A stretch of 5,095 bases of DNA from Psychrobacter sp. (GCA_020024075.1 JAHHUJ010000164.1:1-5095); one strand, 5' to 3'. Shown: positions 1-5,095, counted from the stretch's first letter. Made by a program: numbers and translations. The notes: generated by a model from the sequence alone, not told the origin.

Positions 1-171
1 AATTTAGGATTATTTGACAGTTATTATGTTACAGCGTTGCCAGCTAAAATTGATAGTTTCGAAGTATCATTAATTATGATAGTCAGCTTAATAGACTGCG
101 CGCTGGCTTCAATATATCCTGCCCTAAAAGCTGCAAATAGTCTTCCAGTTGAGGGTTCAAAGTATGATTAA
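1..171 (+). CDS. LolC/LolE-type lipoprotein-releasing permease, C-terminal fragment
   Basis: The frame is open from base 1 to the TAA at 169-171 and gives 56 residues; the start lies before the window. The tail has the layout of the LolC/LolE (MacB/FtsX-like) permease C-terminus: a short periplasmic stretch (YYVTALPAKID, residues 8-18), a last membrane helix (about 21-39), then the cytoplasmic end IYPALKAANSLPVEGSKYD, which resembles the family pattern YPAxxAaxxxPvEaLrYe. Members form the inner-membrane part of the LolCDE ABC complex, which extracts outer-membrane lipoproteins and passes them to LolA. The match is by eye. Two things are odd: Asp and Cys (I-D-C, 31-33) inside the expected helix, and GSKYD where ALRYE is usual. 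It could be a genuine LolC, a diverged paralogue or a decaying copy; 56 residues cannot decide. It converges on the BCCT gene, with a terminator 11 bp after the stop. Confidence 0.68.
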   Translation, partial: NLGLFDSYYVTALPAKIDSFEVSLIMIVSLIDCALASIYPALKAANSLPVEGSKYD

Positions 172-182
172 TTTTCATAAAT

Positions 183-215
183 AAAAAAGCCAGATATATA
201 TAATATCTGGCTTTT
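183..215. terminator. Bidirectional rho-independent terminator between convergent genes
   Basis: A perfect 13-bp inverted repeat pairs 185-197 with 203-215 around a 5-base loop (ATATA). The core is GCCAGATAT paired with ATATCTGGC. The outer arm is an A-run on the left (183-188) and TTTT on the right (212-215), so each strand's transcript would have a U-tract at its stem base. It lies 11 bp after the LolC-like stop and 33 bp beyond the BCCT stop, which is where a terminator serving both convergent genes belongs. Confidence 0.9.
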
Positions 216-241
216 GCTTAAAATAGCAGCTGATATGGAAG

Positions 242-279
242 ATGGCTATTAGTATTTTTCTAACTCATCAAATAGCCAT
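242..279 (-). repeat. Inverted repeat across the BCCT stop codon
   Basis: ATGGCTATT (242-250) and AATAGCCAT (271-279) are perfect 9-bp complements separated by 20 bases. The left arm overlaps the BCCT stop codon (249-251) and the right arm lies in its last ten codons. In the BCCT mRNA this could fold as a 9-bp hairpin just ahead of the main terminator. A role in 3'-end stability is possible but is inference; no T-tract follows it. Confidence 0.4.
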
Positions 280-1904
280 TCACGAGCCTTATAAATGCGT
301 CTTAGGCCTAGGAATAAACTAAAGCACATGACCAACAAGACGAAGGTGAAGGGTAGGCCGGTACTGACAGAGCCAGATTGTAGCGAGGTAAGAGCTGCCT
401 CACCGCCGCCATACAATAGGGCAATAGCAATCAAACCTTGTGAGATGGCCCAGAAAATACGCTGTGGTACGGGCGCTTCAAGCTTACCGCCTGCGGTGAT
501 GGTGTCGATAACCAACGAGCCTGAGTCTGAGGAAGTAATAAAGAATACCAGAACTAGAATAATCGCGATGATTGAGGTAATCATGCCAAAAGGTAAATTA
601 TTCAACATTTGGAACAAGGTCAACGAGGCATCTGTAACTCCTTGAGAAAGCTCACCGACTTGGTTTTTGTATTGGCTAAGACCTGTCTCCCCAAATACGG
701 TCATCCAGATCATGGTTACAAGAGTTGGAGCAATCATTACTGCGGTTAAGAATTCACGTACAGTACGGCCTTTAGAGATACGAGCGATAAACATACCTAC
801 GAATGGAGACCAACTGATCCACCATGCCCAGTAAAATAACGTCCAGCCATGATAGAAGGTGGTATCTGTGCGATCTACTGGGTTAGATAACGGTAAAATG
901 TAGGAGGCATAGGAGACGCCAGTACCGAATATTTGACCGATAAGCTTTAGTGGATTAGAGACGATAAAGATGAATAGTAATAATAATAAAGCCAGTAACA
1001 TATTGAAGTTAGATAACAGCTTAACACCGCCATCTAAACCACGATAGACAGATATAGTGGCTAACATAGTGACCACAGCAATGATGATCATCTCAACGAC
1101 GTTAACCCCTAAGTCTATACCGAATAGATATTTAAGACCGCCAGCAGCTTGCTGAGCACCTAGGCCTAATGAGGTAGCCAGACCAAAAATTGTGGCCAAT
1201 ACCGCTAAGATATCAATGATGTGACCCGGTAGGCCCCAAGTTTTTTCTTTAAAAATAGGATAAAAAACTGAGCGTAGGGTCAATGGAAAACGGAAGTTAA
1301 AAGCAAATAGTGCCAATGAAAGACCAACCGTTGCATAGATTGCCCAAGGATGTAGGCCCCAATGATACATGGTAGCTCCCATGGCAGCCTTAAAGGCTTC
1401 CGGAGTATTCGGTGCCACACCAAGAGGAGTACCAGCCCAGTCAGTGGCATAACCTAAAGGCTCTGCAACCGACCAAAACATGAGGCCGATACCCATACCA
1501 GCTGCGAAAAGCATGGCTACCCAAGACAGACGGCCAAAGTCTGGGGTGGCCTTGATACCACCAATACGGATATTGCCATAAGGCGAGAAAATTAACAGTA
1601 AACAAAACAAGACAAAGATATTGCTGGCACTAACGATAAACCAGTCGAAGGTATTTACTACCCATTCTTTGGCACCATTTAGCCAAGAGTTAGCCAACTC
1701 TGGCATGGTTAAGGTAAACACAACGAAAGCTAGTACTAATAGTGCGGTAATACCGAATACTGGGTTGTGAATATCCATACCCATGACTTGTACGTTGTTT
1801 TCACCGACTTCATGCTCTGTGGTATATAGCCGTTTGCGAAAACGACGGATTAATGACTTCGGAATTTTGTCAGGGTTGGGGACTTTGTTAGGGGTAATAC
1901 TCAT
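249..1904 (-). CDS. BCCT-family (betaine/choline/carnitine) transporter
   Basis: This 551-residue secondary transporter sits in the inner membrane and has the 12 hydrophobic segments of the BCCT fold after a basic, hydrophilic N-terminus of about 45 residues. Visible signatures are the glycine motif GMGIGLMFWSVAEPL (136-150), HWGLHPWAIY (181-190), and the family tryptophan box, W354 through WAWWISWSPFVGMFIARISKGR (359-380). By remembered alignment with BetP of Corynebacterium glutamicum, W182, W187, Y190, W361, W362 and W365 fall on the aromatic substrate boxes. T457 and S458 in ITSSDSG, with A134 and M137, fall on the Na2 sodium site, so Na+-coupled uptake is likelier than CaiT-like antiport. 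The C-terminal tail after the last helix is only about 18 residues, shorter than the regulatory tails of BetP or BetT. Betaine, choline or carnitine cannot be told apart from sequence. The ATG at 1904 follows AGGAC (1911-1915) at 6 bases. It is probably monocistronic, driven by the promoter at 2026-2054. Confidence 0.95.
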   Translation of the reverse strand: MSITPNKVPNPDKIPKSLIRRFRKRLYTTEHEVGENNVQVMGMDIHNPVFGITALLVLAFVVFTLTMPELANSWLNGAKEWVVNTFDWFIVSASNIFVLFCLLLIFSPYGNIRIGGIKATPDFGRLSWVAMLFAAGMGIGLMFWSVAEPLGYATDWAGTPLGVAPNTPEAFKAAMGATMYHWGLHPWAIYATVGLSLALFAFNFRFPLTLRSVFYPIFKEKTWGLPGHIIDILAVLATIFGLATSLGLGAQQAAGGLKYLFGIDLGVNVVEMIIIAVVTMLATISVYRGLDGGVKLLSNFNMLLALLLLLFIFIVSNPLKLIGQIFGTGVSYASYILPLSNPVDRTDTTFYHGWTLFYWAWWISWSPFVGMFIARISKGRTVREFLTAVMIAPTLVTMIWMTVFGETGLSQYKNQVGELSQGVTDASLTLFQMLNNLPFGMITSIIAIILVLVFFITSSDSGSLVIDTITAGGKLEAPVPQRIFWAISQGLIAIALLYGGGEAALTSLQSGSVSTGLPFTFVLLVMCFSLFLGLRRIYKAREWLFDELEKY

Positions 1905-2015
1905 AATATTGTCCTATGTAAAGTTGATAAAATTCGAGCAAAGCGTTTTGCTGTTATTTACTACCTTTATCAATATTAGAGTCGCTTTAAGACATAGATG
2001 AGGCTTGATTGTCGC

Positions 2016-2043
2016 ATTAGCGCTCGTTATAACGAAAGCTAAT
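2016..2043. promoter_or_regulatory. 28-bp palindrome centred on the BCCT -10 box, probable operator
   Basis: Two nested inverted repeats share one centre at 2029.5. The inner one is the perfect 12-bp palindrome TCGTTATAACGA (2024-2035). The outer arms are ATTAGC (2016-2021) and GCTAAT (2038-2043). Only the two base pairs between inner and outer parts (GC at 2022-2023 against AA at 2036-2037) fail to match, so 12 of 14 positions are symmetric. It covers the -10 box of the proposed BCCT promoter, so a dimeric protein bound here would block RNA polymerase. Repression is inferred. I do not recognise the consensus; it is not the BetI-type ATTGAACGTTCAAT. Confidence 0.55.
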
Positions 2044-2054
2044 ATTGAACTCAA
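2026..2054 (-). promoter_or_regulatory. Sigma70-like promoter of the BCCT gene
   Basis: On the minus strand, TTGAGT (2054-2049, 4 of 6 to TTGACA) is followed after exactly 17 bases by TATAAC (2031-2026, 5 of 6 to TATAAT). Initiation near 2019 would give a leader of about 115 bases before the ATG at 1904. The -35 box lies in the palindrome TATTGA-AC-TCAATA (2043-2056) and the -10 box lies at the centre of the 28-bp dyad. This is the best promoter I can see upstream of the BCCT gene. The call rests on sequence match and position only. Confidence 0.55.
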
Positions 2055-2061
2055 TAAATAA

Positions 2062-2086
2062 ATTGGACTAAGTTATTTAGACCAAT
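2062..2086. promoter_or_regulatory. 25-bp near-perfect dyad upstream of the BCCT promoter
   Basis: ATTGGACTAA (2062-2071) and TTAGACCAAT (2077-2086) are inverted copies with one mismatch (A at 2067 against A at 2081) around the 5-base spacer GTTAT. The centre at 2074 lies about 55 bases upstream of the inferred start of BCCT transcription and just behind the -35 box, a usual place for an activator or a second repressor site. The half-site TAGACCAA recurs at 2215-2222. The protein that binds is unknown. Confidence 0.5.
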
Positions 2087-2202
2087 GATAATCTCAGTAA
2101 AAATGCTTAAATTAGCAATGTTTTATTACGAGATAGTGGAGAGATGGGTATATTTAATATACAAAGATAGTATTCGTTAATAAATAAACTAATAGAATTT
2201 AC

Positions 2203-2247
2203 TTGACAAAAAAATAGACCAAGTATCCTAACAAACAGCAGGTCTAT
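2203..2247 (+). promoter_or_regulatory. Weak plus-strand promoter-like element with a flanking dyad
   Basis: A perfect TTGACA (2203-2208) is followed after 15 bases by TATCCT (2224-2229); this spacing is short of the optimum. The 7-bp inverted arms ATAGACC (2214-2220) and GGTCTAT (2241-2247) flank the -10 box. Transcription would run toward the 3' end of the convergent binding-protein gene, but I find no credible gene for it, so it may be a fortuitous match or an antisense promoter. Confidence 0.22.
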
Positions 2248-2353
2248 GTCAAATAATGGTTACAGAAAATGAACATTTTAGAAGTTGTTATGGAAAAATA
2301 ATTTGCTATTAGGAGTTGTTTTAATGTAGAAGGCAGGGGGCAATTGTTGTTGT

Positions 2354-2388
2354 AAAAAAAAGCACACCAAACTTTAGTTTGATATGCT
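2354..2388 (-). terminator. Rho-independent terminator of the binding-protein gene
   Basis: Bases 2377-2388 and 2361-2372 form a 12-bp stem around a 4-base loop on the minus strand, followed by eight T (2361-2354). Two of the pairs are G-U in the minus-strand RNA and would be A-C mismatches in plus-strand RNA. Stem and T-tract therefore agree that it works in the minus direction. It begins about 45 bp after the stop codon at 2434. Confidence 0.88.
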
Positions 2389-2406
2389 TGATAACAGAGT
2401 AAGTGG

Positions 2407-2450
2407 TTGATCACTCAATGACTTTGGTCTTAATTACTCAATAACTTTAG
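2407..2450 (-). repeat. Degenerate 23-bp-period duplication over the binding-protein stop codon
   Basis: On the minus strand, the 21 bases from 2450 to 2430, which encode the end of the protein (KVIE-stop) and run just past it, reappear from 2427 to 2407. The match is 17 of 21 and all four differences are transitions. The copies start 23 bases apart, so the second is out of frame and lies after the stop; read by itself it would again spell K-V-I-E-stop (AAAGTCATTGAG then TGA). This looks like an old small tandem duplication and has no evident function. Confidence 0.45.
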
Positions 2451-3693
2451 CCACGGGTTTCCATAGCCCGTCTTGCACTTGAGATAAATAAGTATTTTTA
2501 GTAGCCGCATGCTTATCAGCGTTCATCTTAAAAGTTACCCCTATCACATCGTCAGTAAAATCAATGGTTTCAAGGCCTGCATTTAAGCTATCTGCATTAA
2601 GATCAGGACCAGCGGCTTGTAGTCCTTCTACCAAGGTCCGTGCTGACAAATAACCAAGCACTGCGCCTGATGAAGGACCATCGCCATTTACTTCGGTATA
2701 GTTATCTATCCAAGCTTGAGTTGCTGGCTCATCTTTGCGAGTATGCAGATCTTGCCAATAGGATACAGCATACAGCCCTTCAGTGGCACCACCTGGCACT
2801 GAGGCTACTGTCTCATGGAAGCTTGAAACAGGAGCGATAAAGCTAACATCTTGCCAGCCCATAGCTTTGGCTTTGCCAACGACACCTATGGTTGAGCGAA
2901 CCCCTAAAGAGGTCGCAACTAGGCCACAATCAGCATCTTTTAGTCGTGCTAAAGTACCAGAGAAGTCGGTCTCATCAGGGCGATGAGAAGTGGCTTGCGA
3001 TAGAGTGACATTTGGGTTTGCTTCAGCAATATCACGGGCTGCCTGATGCGTCTCTTCACCAAAATCAGATGGGATGTACATAACACATAGTTTACTGATG
3101 TCATCTTTATCAATTAAGTAGTTAATACCCGCTTTCATTGAATCATAATAAGTTGCCCCTAGGGTATAGCGGCGATTAAAAGGACCTTCTGATTGCATAG
3201 GCTCAGCAAAGGTAAGAGGCAGTATGTTTGGTACGTTATTGCGATCCATAATAGGGAAGGCGGCTAAATTATGTGGTGTACCAAGGCTCATCAACATAGC
3301 AAATACTTTGTCACGGTTGATCAGTTTGTTAGTGGCCTGTACTGCTTTTGGCACTTGATAGCCGTGATCTTCAACCACGTAGCGGATTTGACGACCATGG
3401 ACACCACCATTAGCATTTACTTCTGAAAAATATTGATTGGCAGCTTTGACAGCTGGTGCTGAGAATACAGCAAAAATACCTGACAGATCATGGACACCAC
3501 CGATGACAATTTCATCATCAGTAACGCCTTGGACTGGTATGTCACTGGTCATTTGTACTTCACCATCCATTGATTTTTCGGTATTAGCCGTTTCACCAGA
3601 GGCGGTATCCTCATTGTCAGATTGTATGCACCCAGTGAGTCCAGACATGGTGATAGCCAATGCCATCAAAGTTAATTTAAAGCTTCCTTTCAT
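2434..3693 (-). CDS. Lipoprotein substrate-binding protein of a branched-chain amino acid/amide-type ABC transporter
   Basis: This 419-residue protein starts with a basic n-region, a hydrophobic core and the lipobox LTGC (C22), so it should be lipid-anchored by signal peptidase II. Ile follows the Cys, with no Asp retention signal. An acidic, Ser/Thr-rich tether follows (about 23-55), then the type I periplasmic-binding fold (Peripla_BP_6, LivK-like): VTDDEIVIGGVHDLSG (57-72), GGVHGRQIRYVVEDHGYQ (96-113), INRDKVFAMLMSLGTPHNLA (125-144), DFSGTLARLKDADCGLV (243-259) and GYLSARTLVEGLQAAG (347-362). It should deliver a small ligand to an ABC permease. The ligand is not predictable, and the 'branched-chain amino acid' label is only a family name. 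No permease or ATPase gene adjoins it here. Upstream and co-oriented, 125 bp away, is an acyl-CoA ligase. The ATG at 3693 has an excellent ribosome binding site; transcription ends at 2354-2388. Confidence 0.92.
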   Translation of the reverse strand: MKGSFKLTLMALAITMSGLTGCIQSDNEDTASGETANTEKSMDGEVQMTSDIPVQGVTDDEIVIGGVHDLSGIFAVFSAPAVKAANQYFSEVNANGGVHGRQIRYVVEDHGYQVPKAVQATNKLINRDKVFAMLMSLGTPHNLAAFPIMDRNNVPNILPLTFAEPMQSEGPFNRRYTLGATYYDSMKAGINYLIDKDDISKLCVMYIPSDFGEETHQAARDIAEANPNVTLSQATSHRPDETDFSGTLARLKDADCGLVATSLGVRSTIGVVGKAKAMGWQDVSFIAPVSSFHETVASVPGGATEGLYAVSYWQDLHTRKDEPATQAWIDNYTEVNGDGPSSGAVLGYLSARTLVEGLQAAGPDLNADSLNAGLETIDFTDDVIGVTFKMNADKHAATKNTYLSQVQDGLWKPVAKVIE

Positions 3694-3719
3694 TGTATCT
3701 CTCCTTGCGACACTGTCGC
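3694..3719 (-). promoter_or_regulatory. Ribosome binding site with abutting palindrome, binding-protein gene
   Basis: AAGGAGAG (3706-3699) lies five bases before the ATG at 3693 and fixes the start. Directly upstream, with no gap, is the 13-bp palindrome GCGACA-C-TGTCGC (3707-3719, plus strand), which in mRNA would form a short GC-rich hairpin (GCGAC, loop AGT, GTCGC). Hairpin and Shine-Dalgarno do not overlap, so the site stays accessible. The hairpin could shield the 5' end of the initiation region or be a protein site; either is inference. Confidence 0.6.
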
Positions 3720-3762
3720 TTATTACTGCAAATTTGAATTAATGCAGGTTTTAAAAAGTACC

Positions 3763-3790
3763 AATCTATCCAAAAAATCTATCCAAAAAA
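3763..3790. repeat. Tandem 13-bp direct repeat between ligase and binding-protein genes
   Basis: TCTATCCAAAAAA occurs at 3765-3777 and again, without gap or mismatch, at 3778-3790; the period extends two bases further left to 3763. On the coding strand of both flanking genes this reads as two T6 tracts each followed by GGATAGA. The T6 tract nearer the ligase also forms the tail of the hairpin at 3790-3805. It may be a replication-slippage duplication or a pair of regulator sites; no promoter is clear downstream of it. Confidence 0.6.
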
Positions 3791-3805
3791 TGTGATAACT
3801 CACAT
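3785..3805 (-). terminator. Weak terminator or attenuator after the ligase gene
   Basis: On the minus strand, ATGTGA (3805-3800) pairs with TCACAT (3795-3790) around GTTA, and T6 (3790-3785) overlaps and follows the stem. The stem is only 6 bp and AT-rich, so termination is probably partial, leaving read-through from the ligase into the binding-protein gene possible. It starts 14 bp after the ligase stop. The arms TGTGA/TCACA also resemble a CRP half-site pair, but the spacing is 4 instead of 6. Confidence 0.4.
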
Positions 3806-3818
3806 CAAGAAGAACAGA

Positions 3819-5095
3819 CTAGTACATCGCATCGATCAAAGCATGGTGCCTTTTTTCGACAAAACTTCGTTTGAGCTTCATAGTGGCAGTTAATTCTTCA
3901 TCTTCAGCGGTTAACAAGACATCTATAAGGCGGAAATATTTGATTTGTTCTACTTGAGCAAAAGATTGATTGGCGTCTTGGATGACCTGATCTATCAAGT
4001 CAATTACTTGAGGAGAATGACATAAAGAGCTAAAGTCAGAAAAGCTTACTTGATTGTCTTGAGCAAACTTTTCGACATTTTCTTGATCAATCATAATAAG
4101 ACAGGTCAGGTATTTGCGCTTATCTCCAATAACCACAGCGTCAGAGATATAGTGAGAGAATTTCAGTTTGCTTTCGATGACAGCAGGGGTAATGTTTTTG
4201 CCACCAGCAGTGATAATAATATCCTTAATACGACCGGTAATATAAAGATAGCTCTCTTTTATCTCTCCCATATCGCCGGTATGGAGCCAGCCGTCTCTTA
4301 AGTCTTCTGCAGTCTTTTCCGGATTATTCCAGTAGCCATTAAAGACATGGGGTCCTTTAATTAATATCTCACCGTTGTCAGCGATGACAGCTTCGCTGCC
4401 AGGTATCAATTGTCCCACGCTGCCAAGTCGAATGTGATCTTTACTATTGACCGAGATAACGCCGGTACTTTCGGTCATACCATAGCCCTCATAAATGGGT
4501 ACACCAATAGCATGGAACCATAAGATAACCTCAGGTGATATGGGAGCTGCGCCTGTGATTGCACGGCGAATATTGGACATACCAAGTATTTCACGTATTT
4601 TGGTTAGTACCAATGTGTCCCAGAATTTGTATTGTATCGCAAGTGCTGAGCTTGGCTTGTCACCTGCTAATGTGACAGCGGCATAGGCTTTTCCGACTTT
4701 AACAGCATTGTCAAAAGCCCAACCATTGAAGCTACTGGCATCACTGCGCATATTACTCACTGTGGCGTAAAGTTTCTCCCACAGCCTAGGAACGGCGGTA
4801 AAAGTATGTGGGGAGACTTCACGCAGGTTATCAAATACGGTCTCTGTACTCTCAGCAAAGTTAACGATACAACCTCTATGGATGGGAATGTCAACGGATA
4901 CAACACGTTCTAGAATATGACATAGCGGTAAAAAACACAGCTGTTCATCAGAGGGATAGACGTCTAATACAGAGGCGGTCGCCTGTATTTCAAACATACT
5001 ATTGGCATGAGTGATGATGGCACCCTTAGGATTGCCTGTAGTGCCTGATGTATAAATTAAAGTGCGGATATCGCTTGGCTGGCTAAGATCAATTA
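3819..5095 (-). CDS. AMP-forming long-chain acyl-CoA ligase, 5' end outside the window
   Basis: The frame runs from the TAG at 3819-3821 to the window edge, giving 424 complete codons; a family member of about 600 residues implies that roughly 180 are missing. The enzyme would activate a carboxylic acid with ATP to an acyl-adenylate, then to acyl-CoA, in the cytoplasm or at the membrane. Counting from the first complete codon, visible motifs are the ATP-binding loop YTSGTTGNPKG (14-24, bases 5054-5022), FLPLCHILER (54-63), PHTFTAVPRLWEKL (95-108), ITGAAP (179-184), YGMTE (204-208), DGWLHTGDMG (267-276, with the ribose-binding Asp274), YITGRIKD (284-291) and ELTATMKLKR in the C-terminal domain, whose first Lys (406) aligns with the catalytic lysine. 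The layout is that of the FAA1/FadD15-like group (COG1022). The ATG at 4997 is internal: starting there would lose the ATP loop. Substrate chain length is unknown. Next downstream is the binding-protein gene. Confidence 0.93.
   Translation of the reverse strand, partial: IDLSQPSDIRTLIYTSGTTGNPKGAIITHANSMFEIQATASVLDVYPSDEQLCFLPLCHILERVVSVDIPIHRGCIVNFAESTETVFDNLREVSPHTFTAVPRLWEKLYATVSNMRSDASSFNGWAFDNAVKVGKAYAAVTLAGDKPSSALAIQYKFWDTLVLTKIREILGMSNIRRAITGAAPISPEVILWFHAIGVPIYEGYGMTESTGVISVNSKDHIRLGSVGQLIPGSEAVIADNGEILIKGPHVFNGYWNNPEKTAEDLRDGWLHTGDMGEIKESYLYITGRIKDIIITAGGKNITPAVIESKLKFSHYISDAVVIGDKRKYLTCLIMIDQENVEKFAQDNQVSFSDFSSLCHSPQVIDLIDQVIQDANQSFAQVEQIKYFRLIDVLLTAEDEELTATMKLKRSFVEKRHHALIDAMY

Larger units (their letters stand above)
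1905..2433. other. 529-bp AT-rich intergenic region without a supported gene
   Basis: No convincing coding sequence lies here on either strand; the longest plus-strand ATG frame I followed (2256-2312) gives only 18 residues without a good ribosome binding site. Going away from the BCCT start it holds a small hairpin in the BCCT leader (AGCAAA 1937-1942 with TTTGCT 1947-1952), the BCCT promoter with overlapping dyads (2016-2056), a near-perfect dyad (2062-2086), an AT-only-core palindrome (2148-2162, arms GTATATT and AATATAC around one T), a weak plus-strand promoter-like element (2203-2229), and the terminator of the binding-protein gene (2354-2388). The motif TAGACCAA appears at 2078-2085 and 2215-2222, with the inverse variant TTGGACTA at 2063-2070. 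About 2090-2200 shows nothing else I can interpret. Confidence 0.6.

Noticed and set aside
15..45. TTGACA promoter near the left edge
   Set aside because: It lies inside the LolC-like coding frame and points only into the last codons and the terminator; no -10 box or gene fits.
295..645. Plus-strand frame of 116 codons opposite the BCCT gene
   Set aside because: It is antisense to a clear membrane transporter, with no ribosome binding site or recognisable motif; it is a shadow frame.
2043..2056. BetI operator in front of the BCCT gene
   Set aside because: TATTGA-AC-TCAATA resembles the remembered BetI palindrome ATTGAACGTTCAAT but lacks its two central bases, so the half-site spacing is wrong. 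It is kept only as an unnamed dyad.
2256..2312. 18-codon plus-strand frame in the intergenic region
   Set aside because: It has no ribosome binding site, no recognisable content, and is of a length expected by chance.
2361..2388. Terminator for a plus-strand small RNA starting near 2235
   Set aside because: On the plus strand the hairpin has two A-C mismatches and no T-tract after it; it is built for minus-strand transcription.
3437..3742. Plus-strand frame of 101 codons opposite the start of the binding-protein gene
   Set aside because: It covers the signal-peptide region and ribosome binding site of a well supported gene on the other strand and shows no family features.
3791..3804. CRP/Vfr site TGTGA-TAAC-TCACA
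   Set aside because: The arms match but the spacer is 4 bases where the consensus needs 6, and the same bases are better explained by a hairpin followed by a T-tract after the ligase gene.
4995..4997. ATG at 4997 as the start of the acyl-CoA ligase
   Set aside because: The frame stays open to 5095 and the upstream codons encode the essential ATP-binding loop YTSGTTGNPKG, so the true start is outside the window.

Overview
The window reads as chromosomal DNA of an AT-rich gammaproteobacterium. The gene types (a BetP-like BCCT carrier, a branched-chain-amino-acid-type binding protein next to an AMP-forming acyl-CoA ligase, and a LolC/LolE-type permease tail) and the protein style fit Moraxellaceae, most likely Psychrobacter. 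This is judged by eye, without a database search. There is no rRNA, tRNA, CRISPR array, insertion sequence or phage gene.

Layout. Positions 1-171 (+) hold the last 56 codons of a LolC/LolE-like lipoprotein-releasing permease. It converges on a BCCT osmolyte/choline/carnitine-type transporter (249-1904, -), and a strong hairpin with A- and T-tracts (183-215) sits between them as a shared bidirectional terminator. Upstream of the BCCT gene lies a 529-bp AT-rich gap (1905-2433). It carries a good sigma70-like promoter reading into the BCCT gene, with several inverted repeats over and just behind it. Next is a lipoprotein substrate-binding protein of the branched-chain amino acid/amide ABC class (2434-3693, -) with its own terminator (2354-2388). 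A 125-bp spacer with a tandem 13-bp repeat and a weak terminator-like hairpin separates it from the 3' two thirds of an AMP-forming long-chain acyl-CoA ligase (3819 to beyond 5095, -).

How the genes may work together. The BCCT gene looks like an independent, locally regulated unit for uptake of a quaternary-ammonium compatible solute or its precursor. The ligase and the binding protein are co-oriented, ligase first. Ligases of this type recur beside LivK-type ABC genes in proteobacteria, so the pair may belong to an uptake-and-activation system for a carboxylic acid. The membrane and ATPase parts of that transporter are not in this window and would have to lie beyond 5095 or elsewhere.

The items most worth a second look are the nested dyads over the BCCT promoter, the ligase/binding-protein pairing, the lipoprotein nature of the binding protein, and the odd LolC-like C-terminus. 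I did not find convincing evidence of a wholly new system.
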